NCBI GenBank assembly: GCA_027621895.1
Contig: JAQCAK010000068.1
Coordinates: forward strand, 1-7,994
Direction: 5' to 3'
From: Pseudomonadota bacterium
GTDB taxonomy: Bacteria > Pseudomonadota > Gammaproteobacteria > Pseudomonadales > Azotimanducaceae
Length of the DNA stretch: 7,994 nt
This document shows positions 1 to 6,454 of the stretch, in pieces. The translations under genes and the position numbers were made by a program. Each line of letters begins with the position of its first letter. Position 1 is the stretch's first letter. Below the pieces are notes generated by a model. It was not told the origin of the DNA. It did not search any database and saw only the letters and a list, made by a program, of their open reading frames with translations.

Positions 1-387
1 CCTGGCGTCGTCAAATGGAATCGGGAAATCATCGGGGGCTGTGCCGGTGAACCCCTGAAGGACCCCCGCGTAGAAATCATCACCGCAGACGTGGGAGGGC
101 CCATCAGGCGGGCTGAAAGCTGTTTTGATGCGATTGTTCTGGACGTGGACAACGGTCCCGAGGGCCTGACACATCCGGAAAATGATGACCTGTATTCCCT
201 GGTTGGACTGGAAGAGGCATATCACGCACTGCGGCGATCCGGTGTGCTGGCCATCTGGTCGGCGACGGCAGTACCCCGTTTCACCGGTCTCTTAAAGAAG
301 GCGGGCTTCAGGGTCGAAGAGAAACCCGTTCGGGCACACAACGGCAAGGGTGCGCGCCACATGATCTGGCTGGCTTCAAAAGACTAG
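1..387 (+). CDS. Spermidine/spermine synthase-like protein, 3' part
   Basis: The open frame runs in from the left edge without a start, so this is the C-terminal 128 residues of a longer protein. The visible part has the second half of a Rossmann SAM-type fold: VVKWNRE near residue 3, the strand VEIITADV near 24-31, then FDAIVLDVDNGPEGL (about 43-57), which corresponds to the strand and Asp-containing loop of aminopropyltransferases. A late strand, GVLAIWSA, follows. In this family that loop lies beside the decarboxylated-SAM and amine pockets. The typical polyamine-binding residues are not clearly present, so the enzyme may be a spermidine-synthase-like methyltransferase paralogue rather than a true SpeE. 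A GTG at 91 also lies in this frame, but the conserved sequence before it shows it is internal. The gene converges on the methyltransferase gene 22 bp away, with no intrinsic terminator between them. Confidence 0.75.
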   Translation, partial: PGVVKWNREIIGGCAGEPLKDPRVEIITADVGGPIRRAESCFDAIVLDVDNGPEGLTHPENDDLYSLVGLEEAYHALRRSGVLAIWSATAVPRFTGLLKKAGFRVEEKPVRAHNGKGARHMIWLASKD

Positions 388-409
388 CCGGGTTTTGCCG
401 CCAACTGGA

Positions 410-1057
410 CTAGACCTTCAGCAGGTACAGCCGCCACATGGCGATGCCGGGCCAGACATCATAGTGGTCGATGATCGTGAATCCCGCTTCCAGGAAATCC
501 CGCTCCACCTCGTTACGCCGGCGGCAGATTCGGCGCCCATAGCCAGGCTCAGGCCTGATCTCCCGGTTAACGTAACGTCGACCCTGCAGGTTGCCGTCAA
601 CCCAGAGTGAAATGGCCACGTGACCGCTGGCAACGCGACGCAGTTCAGACAGTACCTGGGCGCGTTCTTCGGGTATCGAGACATGGTGCAGGAACCGCTG
701 GCAGGAAATGAACTCAACCGCCTTGTCGGGTAAATCGATATCAAACAGGTCAAGCTGACGATAACTGAAGTCGGCGATGTTGGGTTTGTCCTCGGCTGCG
801 ACGTCCAGCATGGCCTCGCTGATATCTGCGGCAATCAGCTTGCGGCAGCCGTTGGACTCGAAAACCGGCCAGTAGCGGCCGGTGCCGCAGGGCAGGTCCA
901 GGACAATTTCCGGCCGACCGGCAGCTTCCAGCGCCAGTCTTACGACCTCCTGCTCCCGCCAGGAAGTGAGTCTTGTTCTCAGGTTTTTCTGATGATGAAG
1001 TTTATAGTGGCGTGCGCGCCCCTCGCGGTAAGGGTCACTGCTGAGTTCATTCCGCAT
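410..1057 (-). CDS. Class I SAM-dependent methyltransferase
   Basis: This is a predicted cytosolic methyltransferase of 215 residues, of the small Methyltransf_11/25 type. Motif I is VLDLPCGTG (residues 52-60), which binds the SAM methionine and ribose. The acidic end of the next strand, AADISEAMLD, gives Asp78 for the ribose hydroxyls. A third block, LFDIDLPDKAVEFISCQRFLHHV, matches the motif II/III region. The substrate cannot be read from the sequence. The N-terminus is basic (KLHHQKNLRTRL), which could suggest an anionic or membrane-proximal partner, but that is speculation. I prefer the ATG at 1057 because AGGA lies 10 bases upstream. A GTG at 1078 would add seven residues but has no Shine-Dalgarno sequence. 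The small DUF2892 gene is upstream on the same strand. Confidence 0.85.
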   Translation of the reverse strand: MRNELSSDPYREGRARHYKLHHQKNLRTRLTSWREQEVVRLALEAAGRPEIVLDLPCGTGRYWPVFESNGCRKLIAADISEAMLDVAAEDKPNIADFSYRQLDLFDIDLPDKAVEFISCQRFLHHVSIPEERAQVLSELRRVASGHVAISLWVDGNLQGRRYVNREIRPEPGYGRRICRRRNEVERDFLEAGFTIIDHYDVWPGIAMWRLYLLKV

Positions 1058-1095
1058 TGCCTGCGTTTCCTGTATCACTAGTCGGGCGAGCGCAG

Positions 1096-1124
1096 ATTAT
1101 CCCGTATTGGCACGGGATTCACTA
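1096..1124 (-). promoter_or_regulatory. Weak candidate promoter for the methyltransferase gene
   Basis: On the minus strand GATAAT (1096-1101) matches the sigma70 -10 box at five of six positions. It lies 17 bp after a poor -35 (TAGTGA, three of six). The implied start near 1089 gives a leader of about 32 nt before the preferred ATG. A short inverted repeat, CCCGT (1101-1105) with ACGGG (1112-1116), abuts the -10 box. The weak -35 keeps confidence low. Confidence 0.25.
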
Positions 1125-1182
1125 GTATGGACAGCTGCAGGCTCCGGGAATCCGGGACACAGCCTCGTTGCCGCAACCGGAT

Positions 1183-1377
1183 CTAGGTGTCGGTCTTCAC
1201 GCTGCAGGTGCTGATGCCGAACATCGCGTAGGGAGGGCACCAGCCAATTGCTGCGGTACCAAGCGGGACAAGTCCCACTACACCCCACCAGGACTCGAAA
1301 TAGACACCCGCAGCGATCACTGCGAGACCCACGATGACCCTGATAACCCGGTCGATACTACCCACATTCTGTTGCAT
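1183..1377 (-). CDS. DUF2892 (YgaP-type transmembrane domain) protein
   Basis: This 64-residue inner-membrane protein is built like the DUF2892/YgaP transmembrane domain. An N-terminal polar segment with the typical NVGSIDR motif (residues 4-10) precedes two hydrophobic helices, about 12-27 and 30-46. The conserved ending GWCPPYAMFGISTC carries Cys47 and Cys58. In YgaP this domain is fused to a rhodanese. Here it stands alone, as in many proteobacteria, and its biochemical role is not established; sulfur handling is only a guess from the fusion. The ATG at 1377 has no clear Shine-Dalgarno sequence, but it places the conserved N-terminal motif correctly. An open frame on the opposite strand (1168-1440) resembles nothing and is treated as a shadow. 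Confidence 0.85.
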   Translation of the reverse strand: MQQNVGSIDRVIRVIVGLAVIAAGVYFESWWGVVGLVPLGTAAIGWCPPYAMFGISTCSVKTDT

Positions 1378-1465
1378 TGCTATTCAGCCGTTTACGTTAA
1401 AAGACAAGAGTGTATACCTGTCTGCCCGATTGATATCTGACGGGGGTCAAACCAGCTGCGGATAG

Positions 1466-1495
1466 TTGACACCTGGCCATAGTGTTACCGGTAAA
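1466..1495 (+). promoter_or_regulatory. Candidate promoter with palindrome upstream of the DUF3301 gene
   Basis: A perfect -35 hexamer TTGACA lies at 1466-1471. The best -10 at usable spacing is GGTAAA (1490-1495, 18 bp, three of six), which is poor. The -10 region coincides with a perfect 10-bp palindrome, TTACCGGTAA (1485-1494). A strong -35, poor -10 and palindrome together resemble an activator- or repressor-controlled promoter, but I cannot name a regulator. Confidence 0.35.
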
Positions 1496-1516
1496 AGTGA
1501 TTAAACTGCTTGTCCT

Positions 1517-1831
1517 ATGGAACCCTTACTGATGATTCTGTTCGGCTGTCTGGCAGTCACCTGGTGGTGGGTGTCGCAGCAGAGCAAGGCCTGGGCCGTG
1601 AGTCACGCTCGCCGGGAATGCGACCGTGAGGGCGCCCAGCTGCTGGACCAGACGGTGGAGCAGATCAGGTTGTCCATGAGCCGGGACAAGAGCGGCCAGT
1701 GGCGATTCTGGCGGGAGTACCGCTTTGAGTATTCACTGGACGGGGTCAACCGCTACGAGGGACGGCTGGTGATGCTGGGCTATCGATTGCTGAGGTCTGT
1801 ACTTGAGACATCTGATCCGGTTATTCACTAG
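1517..1831 (+). CDS. DUF3301 domain protein, single-pass membrane anchored
   Basis: This is a 104-residue protein of the DUF3301 family, which is found mostly in gammaproteobacteria and has no defined function. One N-terminal transmembrane helix (about residues 4-19, ending in WWW) is followed by a soluble part with the family pattern: A31-x3-C35, then GAQLLDQTV (39-47), then FEYSLDG and RYEGRLVMLG near 70-88. This suggests a small domain held at the inner membrane; its orientation is not certain. The ATG at 1517 is the only plausible start and has no obvious Shine-Dalgarno sequence. The last 29 bases overlap the M28 peptidase gene in another frame, so translation of the two is probably coupled. 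Confidence 0.85.
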   Translation: MEPLLMILFGCLAVTWWWVSQQSKAWAVSHARRECDREGAQLLDQTVEQIRLSMSRDKSGQWRFWREYRFEYSLDGVNRYEGRLVMLGYRLLRSVLETSDPVIH

Positions 1832-2648
1832 CCTGCTGCTGGCTGCAATCTCCGGCTGTGTCGGCGTTCCTGAAGCCATCTGCAGGATAGACATCCAGCC
1901 CATGTCGCCGCTACCCGGGCCGCTGGCGGCGGATTTCTCCCAGGTGCCGCGACAGAATATTGACCGCCAACAGTCGGTCTGGCAGCTGCTTGAATCAGCG
2001 GGGTGCGACAGCCTGAAACGGGAACCCCTGGCCGGGAGTCGCTTTGCCAATATCGTCTGCCAGATTGATGGCACACTGTCCGATTACATCCTGGTGGGCG
2101 CCCACCATGACCGCACCGGTGCCGGCCGGGGAGTCGTCGATAATTGGACGGGCGTCGAGATTCTCGCGGCACTGGCCCGTTACCATGCCGGACAACGCCC
2201 GGTGCATACCCTGCGGTTCGTGGCCTTTGCACAGGAAGAGCAGGATCTTGACGGGGCGCGGCAGCACCTGCGGCAACTCCGGAAGGAGCACCAGCCCTTG
2301 CCCCGGGTGATGGTCAACATCGATACCATTGGTCTGGACTCGCTGGCAGTCGACCGGCGTGGTGATCACTCGCTGAATTGCCTGGCGGAATCGCTGGCCG
2401 TGACTCAGGGCGAAGAACTGCGGCAAACCCGGATCAGGGACATGACGGGTGACTGGGTACCGTTCCGTTATGCCGGAGTGCCGGTGATCAGCTTTCATTC
2501 CCTGAAAGCAGGGGATATGTCCTCACTGCATACGTTTCGGGATCGTGAGTCTCTGCTGAATCGTTCGCTGCTTGAAAGCAGCTACCAGGTGATTGCACAG
2601 ACCCTGTCGGCCATTGACTACGCGGTAGACCTGACGGTCAGGAACTGA
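1803..2648 (+). CDS. M28 family zinc metallopeptidase, predicted lipoprotein
   Basis: This 281-residue secreted aminopeptidase-type enzyme has the M28 two-zinc active site. A type II signal is visible: basic MRHLIR, a hydrophobic stretch and the lipobox AISGC with Cys19, so the protein is probably membrane-anchored in the periplasm. The ligand set appears complete: His101 and catalytic Asp103 in GAHHD, bridging Asp113 in VVDNWTG, catalytic/ligand Glu145-Glu146 in AQEEQ, Asp174 in NIDTIG, and His232 in ISFHSL. The family usually removes N-terminal residues from peptides, though some members act as glutaminyl cyclases, so the substrate is open. The start is TTG at 1803, supported by TGAGG seven bases upstream and by the intact signal peptide. 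It overlaps the DUF3301 gene by 29 bp at its start and the PilZ gene by 11 bp tail-to-tail at its end. Confidence 0.88.
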   Translation: MRHLIRLFTSLLLAAISGCVGVPEAICRIDIQPMSPLPGPLAADFSQVPRQNIDRQQSVWQLLESAGCDSLKREPLAGSRFANIVCQIDGTLSDYILVGAHHDRTGAGRGVVDNWTGVEILAALARYHAGQRPVHTLRFVAFAQEEQDLDGARQHLRQLRKEHQPLPRVMVNIDTIGLDSLAVDRRGDHSLNCLAESLAVTQGEELRQTRIRDMTGDWVPFRYAGVPVISFHSLKAGDMSSLHTFRDRESLLNRSLLESSYQVIAQTLSAIDYAVDLTVRN

Positions 2649-2985
2649 ACTGGGTGTCGAAGTTATCGACCCAGCGCTTTAAATCCGTTTCGGCGGCGTC
2701 GCTCAGCAGAATCCCCATGTAGTAAATATCATCCCTGGGGCGAACCCATTGAATCTGCCCACGCAGCAGATACATCGCGAAAGGCTCGCCGATGCCGATA
2801 GTGATGTTCAATTGGGAGCCAGCCGACAGTTCTGAATGGGTCGAGAACTGCATGCCATGGGCAGACACATCCACGGCCTCACATTCCAGTGACATGCCAA
2901 CCATATCCGGTTCGTGTGACGATTCGTGAATATTGACGAAAAATCTTATGTCCGAGGCGATCCGGGCCTCTGTGCGCTGCTCCAT
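2638..2985 (-). CDS. PilZ domain c-di-GMP-binding protein
   Basis: This 115-residue protein consists almost entirely of one PilZ domain. The N-terminal RxxxR motif is R4-TEA-R8. The second motif, DxSxxG, is D39-VSAHG44, followed by MQFST. Both halves of the c-di-GMP site are intact, so ligand binding is likely. The strand-rich remainder (LNITIGIGEPF, LLRGQIQWVRP, YYMGILL) fits the six-strand barrel. There is no output domain, so it should act as a free adaptor, as single-domain PilZ proteins do in motility, exopolysaccharide or pilus control; the partner is unknown. The ATG at 2985 is preceded by a weak GGA seven bases upstream, which lies inside a predicted leader hairpin. The stop overlaps the end of the M28 peptidase gene. 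Confidence 0.92.
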   Translation of the reverse strand: MEQRTEARIASDIRFFVNIHESSHEPDMVGMSLECEAVDVSAHGMQFSTHSELSAGSQLNITIGIGEPFAMYLLRGQIQWVRPRDDIYYMGILLSDAAETDLKRWVDNFDTQFSS

Positions 2986-2992
2986 AGGAACG

Positions 2993-3019
2993 TCCGCTAT
3001 CCATCCATGTGAAAGCGGA
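2993..3019 (-). promoter_or_regulatory. Inverted repeat with GGA motifs in the PilZ leader (possible RsmA/CsrA site)
   Basis: On the minus strand TCCGCT (3019-3014) can pair with AGCGGA (2998-2993), giving a 6-bp stem and a 15-nt loop. The loop holds ACATGGATGGAT with two GGA triplets (3006-3004 and 3002-3000). The first resembles the CsrA/RsmA consensus ACARGGAUG apart from the R position. A third GGA (2995-2993), in the 3' arm, is the only Shine-Dalgarno candidate for the PilZ ATG. The site function is inferred. Confidence 0.3.
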
Positions 3020-3073
3020 TGTTATTGGTGAGCAAGATCCTGTGCAAGGGCCGTCTGTCGCGGACCTGAACGC

Positions 3074-3913
3074 CTAGCGGTGGGGGTCAATCAGGTTTCG
3101 ATAGGTCTTCAGGTGTTTCAGCGCCTCGGCGTGCTCGCCCACCAGTTCATACAATCGCGAAAGATTATAGTGGGCATCAGCCAGATTGGATGCGCGCTTG
3201 TAGGCGCTGATTGCGTCCTGTATCCGACCCATGTCTTCAAACAGGGTGCCCAGGTTGAAGGCCGCCAGGACATTATCCGGATCTGTCTCAATCGCTTTCT
3301 GGTAGTGCTCCTCGGCACCATCCAGCTCGCCGGCCTCCTGCAGCAGGCGACCCAGGTTGACGTGAGCATCTGAGTGATAGGGGTCGAGTTCCAGTGCGCG
3401 AAGGTAAGCCGCGGGTGCATCCTCCGGAGACACCGCTTCCAGGTCAACCCCCAGGTCAAACCAGTCGTCGCTGGATAGCTGGTCACTGGCTTCTGCCTCT
3501 TCGGCGGCCTGCCGGGCCAGCGGTGCGACAGTGCCGGCGAGATCAGCGACAGCGAAATTGAAATGGATCTGGCCAGAGTCAGGGTTGTACACCTGGTCAT
3601 CCTCACGAATCACCACCGCGCCACCATCACCCGCAATACGCAGTGCAGTAAGCGGCCGGTTACTGGGCAGCTGGGACTTCAGCCGGAACAGGGTGTTGTT
3701 GATCTTTGCCCGTTTCACCCCGGCGGCCAGGAGTTCCTTGGCGGTTCTCAGGACAATAATGTCCTGGAAATCAAAACGGTACTGATTGCCCTCTGTTCGG
3801 GCAGGCTCAAGAATGCCGGCGCGAGCGACTTCGCGGATGAAGGAAGTCGGCAGATCCAGCAGTTCCGCGACGTCACGCGTCGAATAGCCTTTGGTAAAAC
3901 CTGTCTGACTCAA
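3074..3913 (-). CDS. MerR-type HTH and tetratricopeptide repeat fusion protein
   Basis: This 279-residue protein joins a DNA-binding head to a protein-interaction tail. Residues 10-80 are a MerR-like winged helix: YSTRDVAELLDLP, the recognition helix SFIREVARAGIL, then a wing and the DIIVLRTAKELLAAGV helix. A linker with a strand-rich piece (about 88-122) follows. From about 149 there are four TPR-like units, for example AHVNLGRLLQEAGELDGAEE with NPF-like AIETDPDN, and FNLGTLFEDMGRIQDAI. No effector Cys cluster of the metal-sensing MerR type is seen. The start is TTG at 3913, with AGGGG five bases upstream; no ATG lies nearby in frame. It follows the acyl-CoA dehydrogenase gene by 70 bp on the same strand with no terminator, so co-transcription is plausible. 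Its target genes are unknown. Confidence 0.85.
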   Translation of the reverse strand: MSQTGFTKGYSTRDVAELLDLPTSFIREVARAGILEPARTEGNQYRFDFQDIIVLRTAKELLAAGVKRAKINNTLFRLKSQLPSNRPLTALRIAGDGGAVVIREDDQVYNPDSGQIHFNFAVADLAGTVAPLARQAAEEAEASDQLSSDDWFDLGVDLEAVSPEDAPAAYLRALELDPYHSDAHVNLGRLLQEAGELDGAEEHYQKAIETDPDNVLAAFNLGTLFEDMGRIQDAISAYKRASNLADAHYNLSRLYELVGEHAEALKHLKTYRNLIDPHR

Positions 3914-3983
3914 GGGTGCCCCTTTTCCTGGCGCAGGTCGGTGTTCAGCAGTCTGCTGATGCGCCCTGTGTCCTGAGATCCTT

Positions 3984-5135
3984 TCAAGAATAACGACTGA
4001 TCAGGTCCCGGGCAATCACGGTCTGTTGGATCTGTGAGGTTCCCTCATAGATGCGGAACAGTCGCACGTCGCGATAAAACCGCTCGATGCCATATTCATC
4101 CACGTAGCCGGCACCACCATGTATCTGCACAGCCCGGTCTGCCACCCGACCGACCATTTCAGTCGCAAACAGCTTGCAACTGGCTGCCAGGGCAGCAACG
4201 TTTTCGCCCGCATCTCGGCGCCGGGCCGTTTCCTTCACCATACACCAGGCTGCATAGGACTCTGCCTGGCTGTCCGCCAGCATGGCCTGAATCAACTGAA
4301 AGTCTGAGATGGGTTGCCCGAACTGTTTGCGTTCAGTGGCATAGCGGGTTGAATCCTCAATCAGGCGCTCGGCAATACCGCAGGAGAGGGCACTGATATG
4401 CAGGCGTCCCTTGTCGAGCACCTTCATGGCGGTTTTGAAGCCGACATTTTCCTGACCGCCTACCAGCTTTTTGCGATTCACCCGGACATCCTCAAAGATC
4501 ACGTCGCAGACGTAGGTTCCCTGCTGGCCCATTTTCCGGTAGGGAGAACCCAGGGATATGCCATCGCTCGCGGCATCAACCAGGAATGCGGAGACCCCGC
4601 GGGAACCCTTTTCAGCGGGGTTGGTTCTGGCGAAAACAGTGAACAGCTGGGCCTTCGGCGCATTGGTGATGTAACGCTTGGTACCATTGAGCAGGTAATC
4701 ATCACCATCTTTCGCAGCAGTCATCCTGACAGCAGCCGCATCACTGCCTGCCTCGGGCTCGGTCAGGCAGAACGAACCGATAATCTCACCGGTCGCCATT
4801 TTTGGCAGGTACTGCTTCTTCTGCTCGTCTGTACCATCGATCACCAGTGACTGTGACCCGATACCCACGTTCGTCCCGAAGCTGGAACGAAATGCAGGAG
4901 AGGTGTGGCCGAAAACCCGGGCAACCTCTGCCTCCTCGTACATGTTGAGCCCCAGGCCACCGTACTCCTCCGGGATGGTCAGCCCAAACAGGCCCAGGGC
5001 CTTCATCTCGTCGATGACCTCATCGGGGATGCTGTCTTCCTCGCCGACCTGGGCTTCAAGCGGGCGAAGTCGTTGCCTGACAAACTTTTCCAGGGTGTCG
5101 AGCAGTTGGTTTAGCGTTTCCTGATCCAGTGGCAT
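3984..5135 (-). CDS. Acyl-CoA dehydrogenase (FAD-dependent)
   Basis: This 383-residue flavoenzyme introduces an alpha,beta double bond into an acyl-CoA and passes electrons to electron-transfer flavoprotein. All three family domains are present at normal length: an N-terminal helical domain, a middle beta domain with signature LTEPEAGSD (124-132), and a C-terminal helical domain with QIHGGAGY (337-344) and RFYRDVR. Glu364 in IYEGTSQIQ is at the catalytic-base position of medium/short-chain enzymes, unlike the isovaleryl and long-chain types. The chain length or branched substrate cannot be read from the sequence. The start ATG has AGGAG five bases upstream. It is transcribed divergently from gcdH from a shared 137-bp region, and the MerR-TPR gene follows it. 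It may act in fatty-acid or amino-acid-derived acyl-CoA breakdown. Confidence 0.93.
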   Translation of the reverse strand: MPLDQETLNQLLDTLEKFVRQRLRPLEAQVGEEDSIPDEVIDEMKALGLFGLTIPEEYGGLGLNMYEEAEVARVFGHTSPAFRSSFGTNVGIGSQSLVIDGTDEQKKQYLPKMATGEIIGSFCLTEPEAGSDAAAVRMTAAKDGDDYLLNGTKRYITNAPKAQLFTVFARTNPAEKGSRGVSAFLVDAASDGISLGSPYRKMGQQGTYVCDVIFEDVRVNRKKLVGGQENVGFKTAMKVLDKGRLHISALSCGIAERLIEDSTRYATERKQFGQPISDFQLIQAMLADSQAESYAAWCMVKETARRRDAGENVAALAASCKLFATEMVGRVADRAVQIHGGAGYVDEYGIERFYRDVRLFRIYEGTSQIQQTVIARDLISRYS

Positions 5136-5172
5136 GGTGGCTCCTGCAAATGATCCGTTAGCTGGGGAGGGG

Positions 5173-5201
5173 ATTTAAGCACTACGGGGCTGCAAAGCCA
5201 A
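5173..5201 (-). promoter_or_regulatory. Promoter of the acyl-CoA dehydrogenase gene
   Basis: On the minus strand TTGGCT (5201-5196, four of six to consensus) is followed after exactly 17 bp by TTAAAT (5178-5173, four of six). TGC directly precedes the -10 box, forming an extended -10. The implied start is near 5166, giving a leader of about 31 nt. The -35 box overlaps a small inverted repeat, GGCT-GCAA-AGCC (5188-5199). Confidence 0.5.
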
Positions 5202-5208
5202 AATCCAC

Positions 5209-5237
5209 CTTTCAGACCGGGCCATTACCGCTATAAT
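5209..5237 (+). promoter_or_regulatory. Promoter of gcdH
   Basis: A perfect -10 box TATAAT lies at 5232-5237. The -35 at 17 bp spacing is CTTTCA (5209-5214, three of six); TTCAGA (5211-5216) is an alternative at 15 bp. Transcription would begin near 5244, giving a leader of about 29 nt. The weak -35 suggests help from an activator. Only 7 bp separate it from the -35 box of the opposing promoter. Confidence 0.6.
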
Positions 5238-5272
5238 GCCCCCGTTTTCAGCACCCGCAAGGTAGATACCCT

Positions 5273-6445
5273 ATGACAGCTTTCAACTGGGAAGACCCGT
5301 TCCAGCTATCTGATCAGCTCACCGACGATGAGTGCATGATCCGCGACGCGGCCCGTGCCTATGCGCAGGACAAGCTGCAAAGCCGCGTTCGCCAGGCCTA
5401 TCGTGATGAGCAATTTCATCGCGAGATCATGAACGAAATGGGTGAACTGGGGCTGCTCGGGCCGACGCTGCCAGAGAAGTACGGCTGTTCCAATGTCGGG
5501 TATGTGTCCTATGGCCTGGTGGCCCGGGAAGTGGAAAGGGTGGATTCCGGTTATCGCTCTGCCATGAGCGTGCAGTCATCCCTGGTGATGCATCCCATTT
5601 ACACTTATGGCAACGAAGAGCAGCGTGAAAAGTATCTGCCGAAACTTGCCACGGGTGAATGGGTTGGCTGCTTTGGCCTGACAGAACCGGATTATGGTTC
5701 CGATCCAGGCTCGATGATCACCCGGGCGGAAGAAACCGATGGTGGTTACCTGCTGAACGGCGCCAAGATGTGGATCACCAACTCGCCCATTGCAGATCTG
5801 GCCGTGGTCTGGGCGAAGCTGGATGGCGATATTCGCGGCTTTGTTGTGGAGCGGGGTACGCCGGGTTTCGAGACGCCGAAGATTGAGGGCAAACTGAGCC
5901 TGCGGGCCTCAATCACTGGTGAAATCGTTCTGAGCGACTGCGAGATCCCTGCAGAGAACCTGCTGCCTAATGTACGGGGCCTGTCGGGTCCGTTCGGCTG
6001 CCTGAACAAGGCGCGCTACGGCATTGCGTGGGGCGCCATGGGTGCGGCGGAATTCTGCTGGCACGCTGCCAGGAGCTATACCCTGGAACGTAAACAGTTT
6101 GGCCGGCCCCTGGCGGCGAACCAGCTGATCCAGAAAAAGCTCGCTGACATGCAGACAGAGATCACACTGGGGCTGCAGGGCGCGTTGCGCATCGGCCGCA
6201 TGATGGATGCGGACGACTGTCCCGTTGAGAACATCTCCATGATGAAGCGGAACAACTGTGGCAAGGCGCTGGACATTGCGCGGATGGCGAGGGACATGCA
6301 CGGCGGCAACGGTATTTCAGACGAGTACCATGTGATGCGTCACGTCATGAACCTGGAAACGGTCAATACCTACGAGGGCACCCATGATATCCATGCGTTG
6401 ATCCTGGGGCGGGCGCAGACGGGTCTGCAAGCCTTCTCCGGCTAG
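5273..6445 (+). CDS. gcdH: Glutaryl-CoA dehydrogenase
   Basis: GcdH oxidises and decarboxylates glutaryl-CoA to crotonyl-CoA and CO2, using FAD and electron-transfer flavoprotein, in lysine, hydroxylysine and tryptophan breakdown. The 390-residue protein is close to full family length and strongly resembles mitochondrial GCDH as I recall it: SGYRSAMSVQSSL with Arg95 at the position that binds the substrate gamma-carboxylate, LTEPDYGSDPGSM (136-148), RYGIAWG, RKQFGRPLA, KRNNCGKALDIAR, and NTYEGTHDIHALILGRA with catalytic Glu368. The TYEGTHDIH ending separates it from ordinary acyl-CoA dehydrogenases. The ATG at 5273 has AAGG ten bases upstream. No lysine-catabolic partner (for example a CoA-transferase or a LysR regulator) lies in the window; the adjacent divergent dehydrogenase is the only related gene. 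Identification is secure. Confidence 0.97.
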   Translation: MTAFNWEDPFQLSDQLTDDECMIRDAARAYAQDKLQSRVRQAYRDEQFHREIMNEMGELGLLGPTLPEKYGCSNVGYVSYGLVAREVERVDSGYRSAMSVQSSLVMHPIYTYGNEEQREKYLPKLATGEWVGCFGLTEPDYGSDPGSMITRAEETDGGYLLNGAKMWITNSPIADLAVVWAKLDGDIRGFVVERGTPGFETPKIEGKLSLRASITGEIVLSDCEIPAENLLPNVRGLSGPFGCLNKARYGIAWGAMGAAEFCWHAARSYTLERKQFGRPLAANQLIQKKLADMQTEITLGLQGALRIGRMMDADDCPVENISMMKRNNCGKALDIARMARDMHGGNGISDEYHVMRHVMNLETVNTYEGTHDIHALILGRAQTGLQAFSG

Positions 6446-6454
6446 CCGACGGTT

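Noticed and set aside
1075..1125. Repeated CACTAGT (1076-1082 and 1120-1126) flanking a short gap, considered as a target-site duplication.
   Set aside because: Seven bases containing the palindrome ACTAGT occur by chance, and the 37 bp between them have no mobile-element features.
1168..1440. 90-codon open frame on the + strand, opposite the DUF2892 gene.
   Set aside because: It has no family resemblance, while the minus-strand frame has the clear DUF2892 pattern.
3019..3047. Minus-strand promoter-like pair for PilZ: TTGCAC (3047-3042), 17 bp, TAACAT (3024-3019).
   Set aside because: Matches are only three and four of six, and a start near 3012 would leave out the 5' arm of the leader hairpin. 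I could not decide between the two, so the promoter is not listed.
4398..4850. 150-codon open frame on the + strand, opposite the acyl-CoA dehydrogenase gene.
   Set aside because: It has no recognisable domain and lies wholly antisense to a well-conserved gene; it is a codon-bias shadow.
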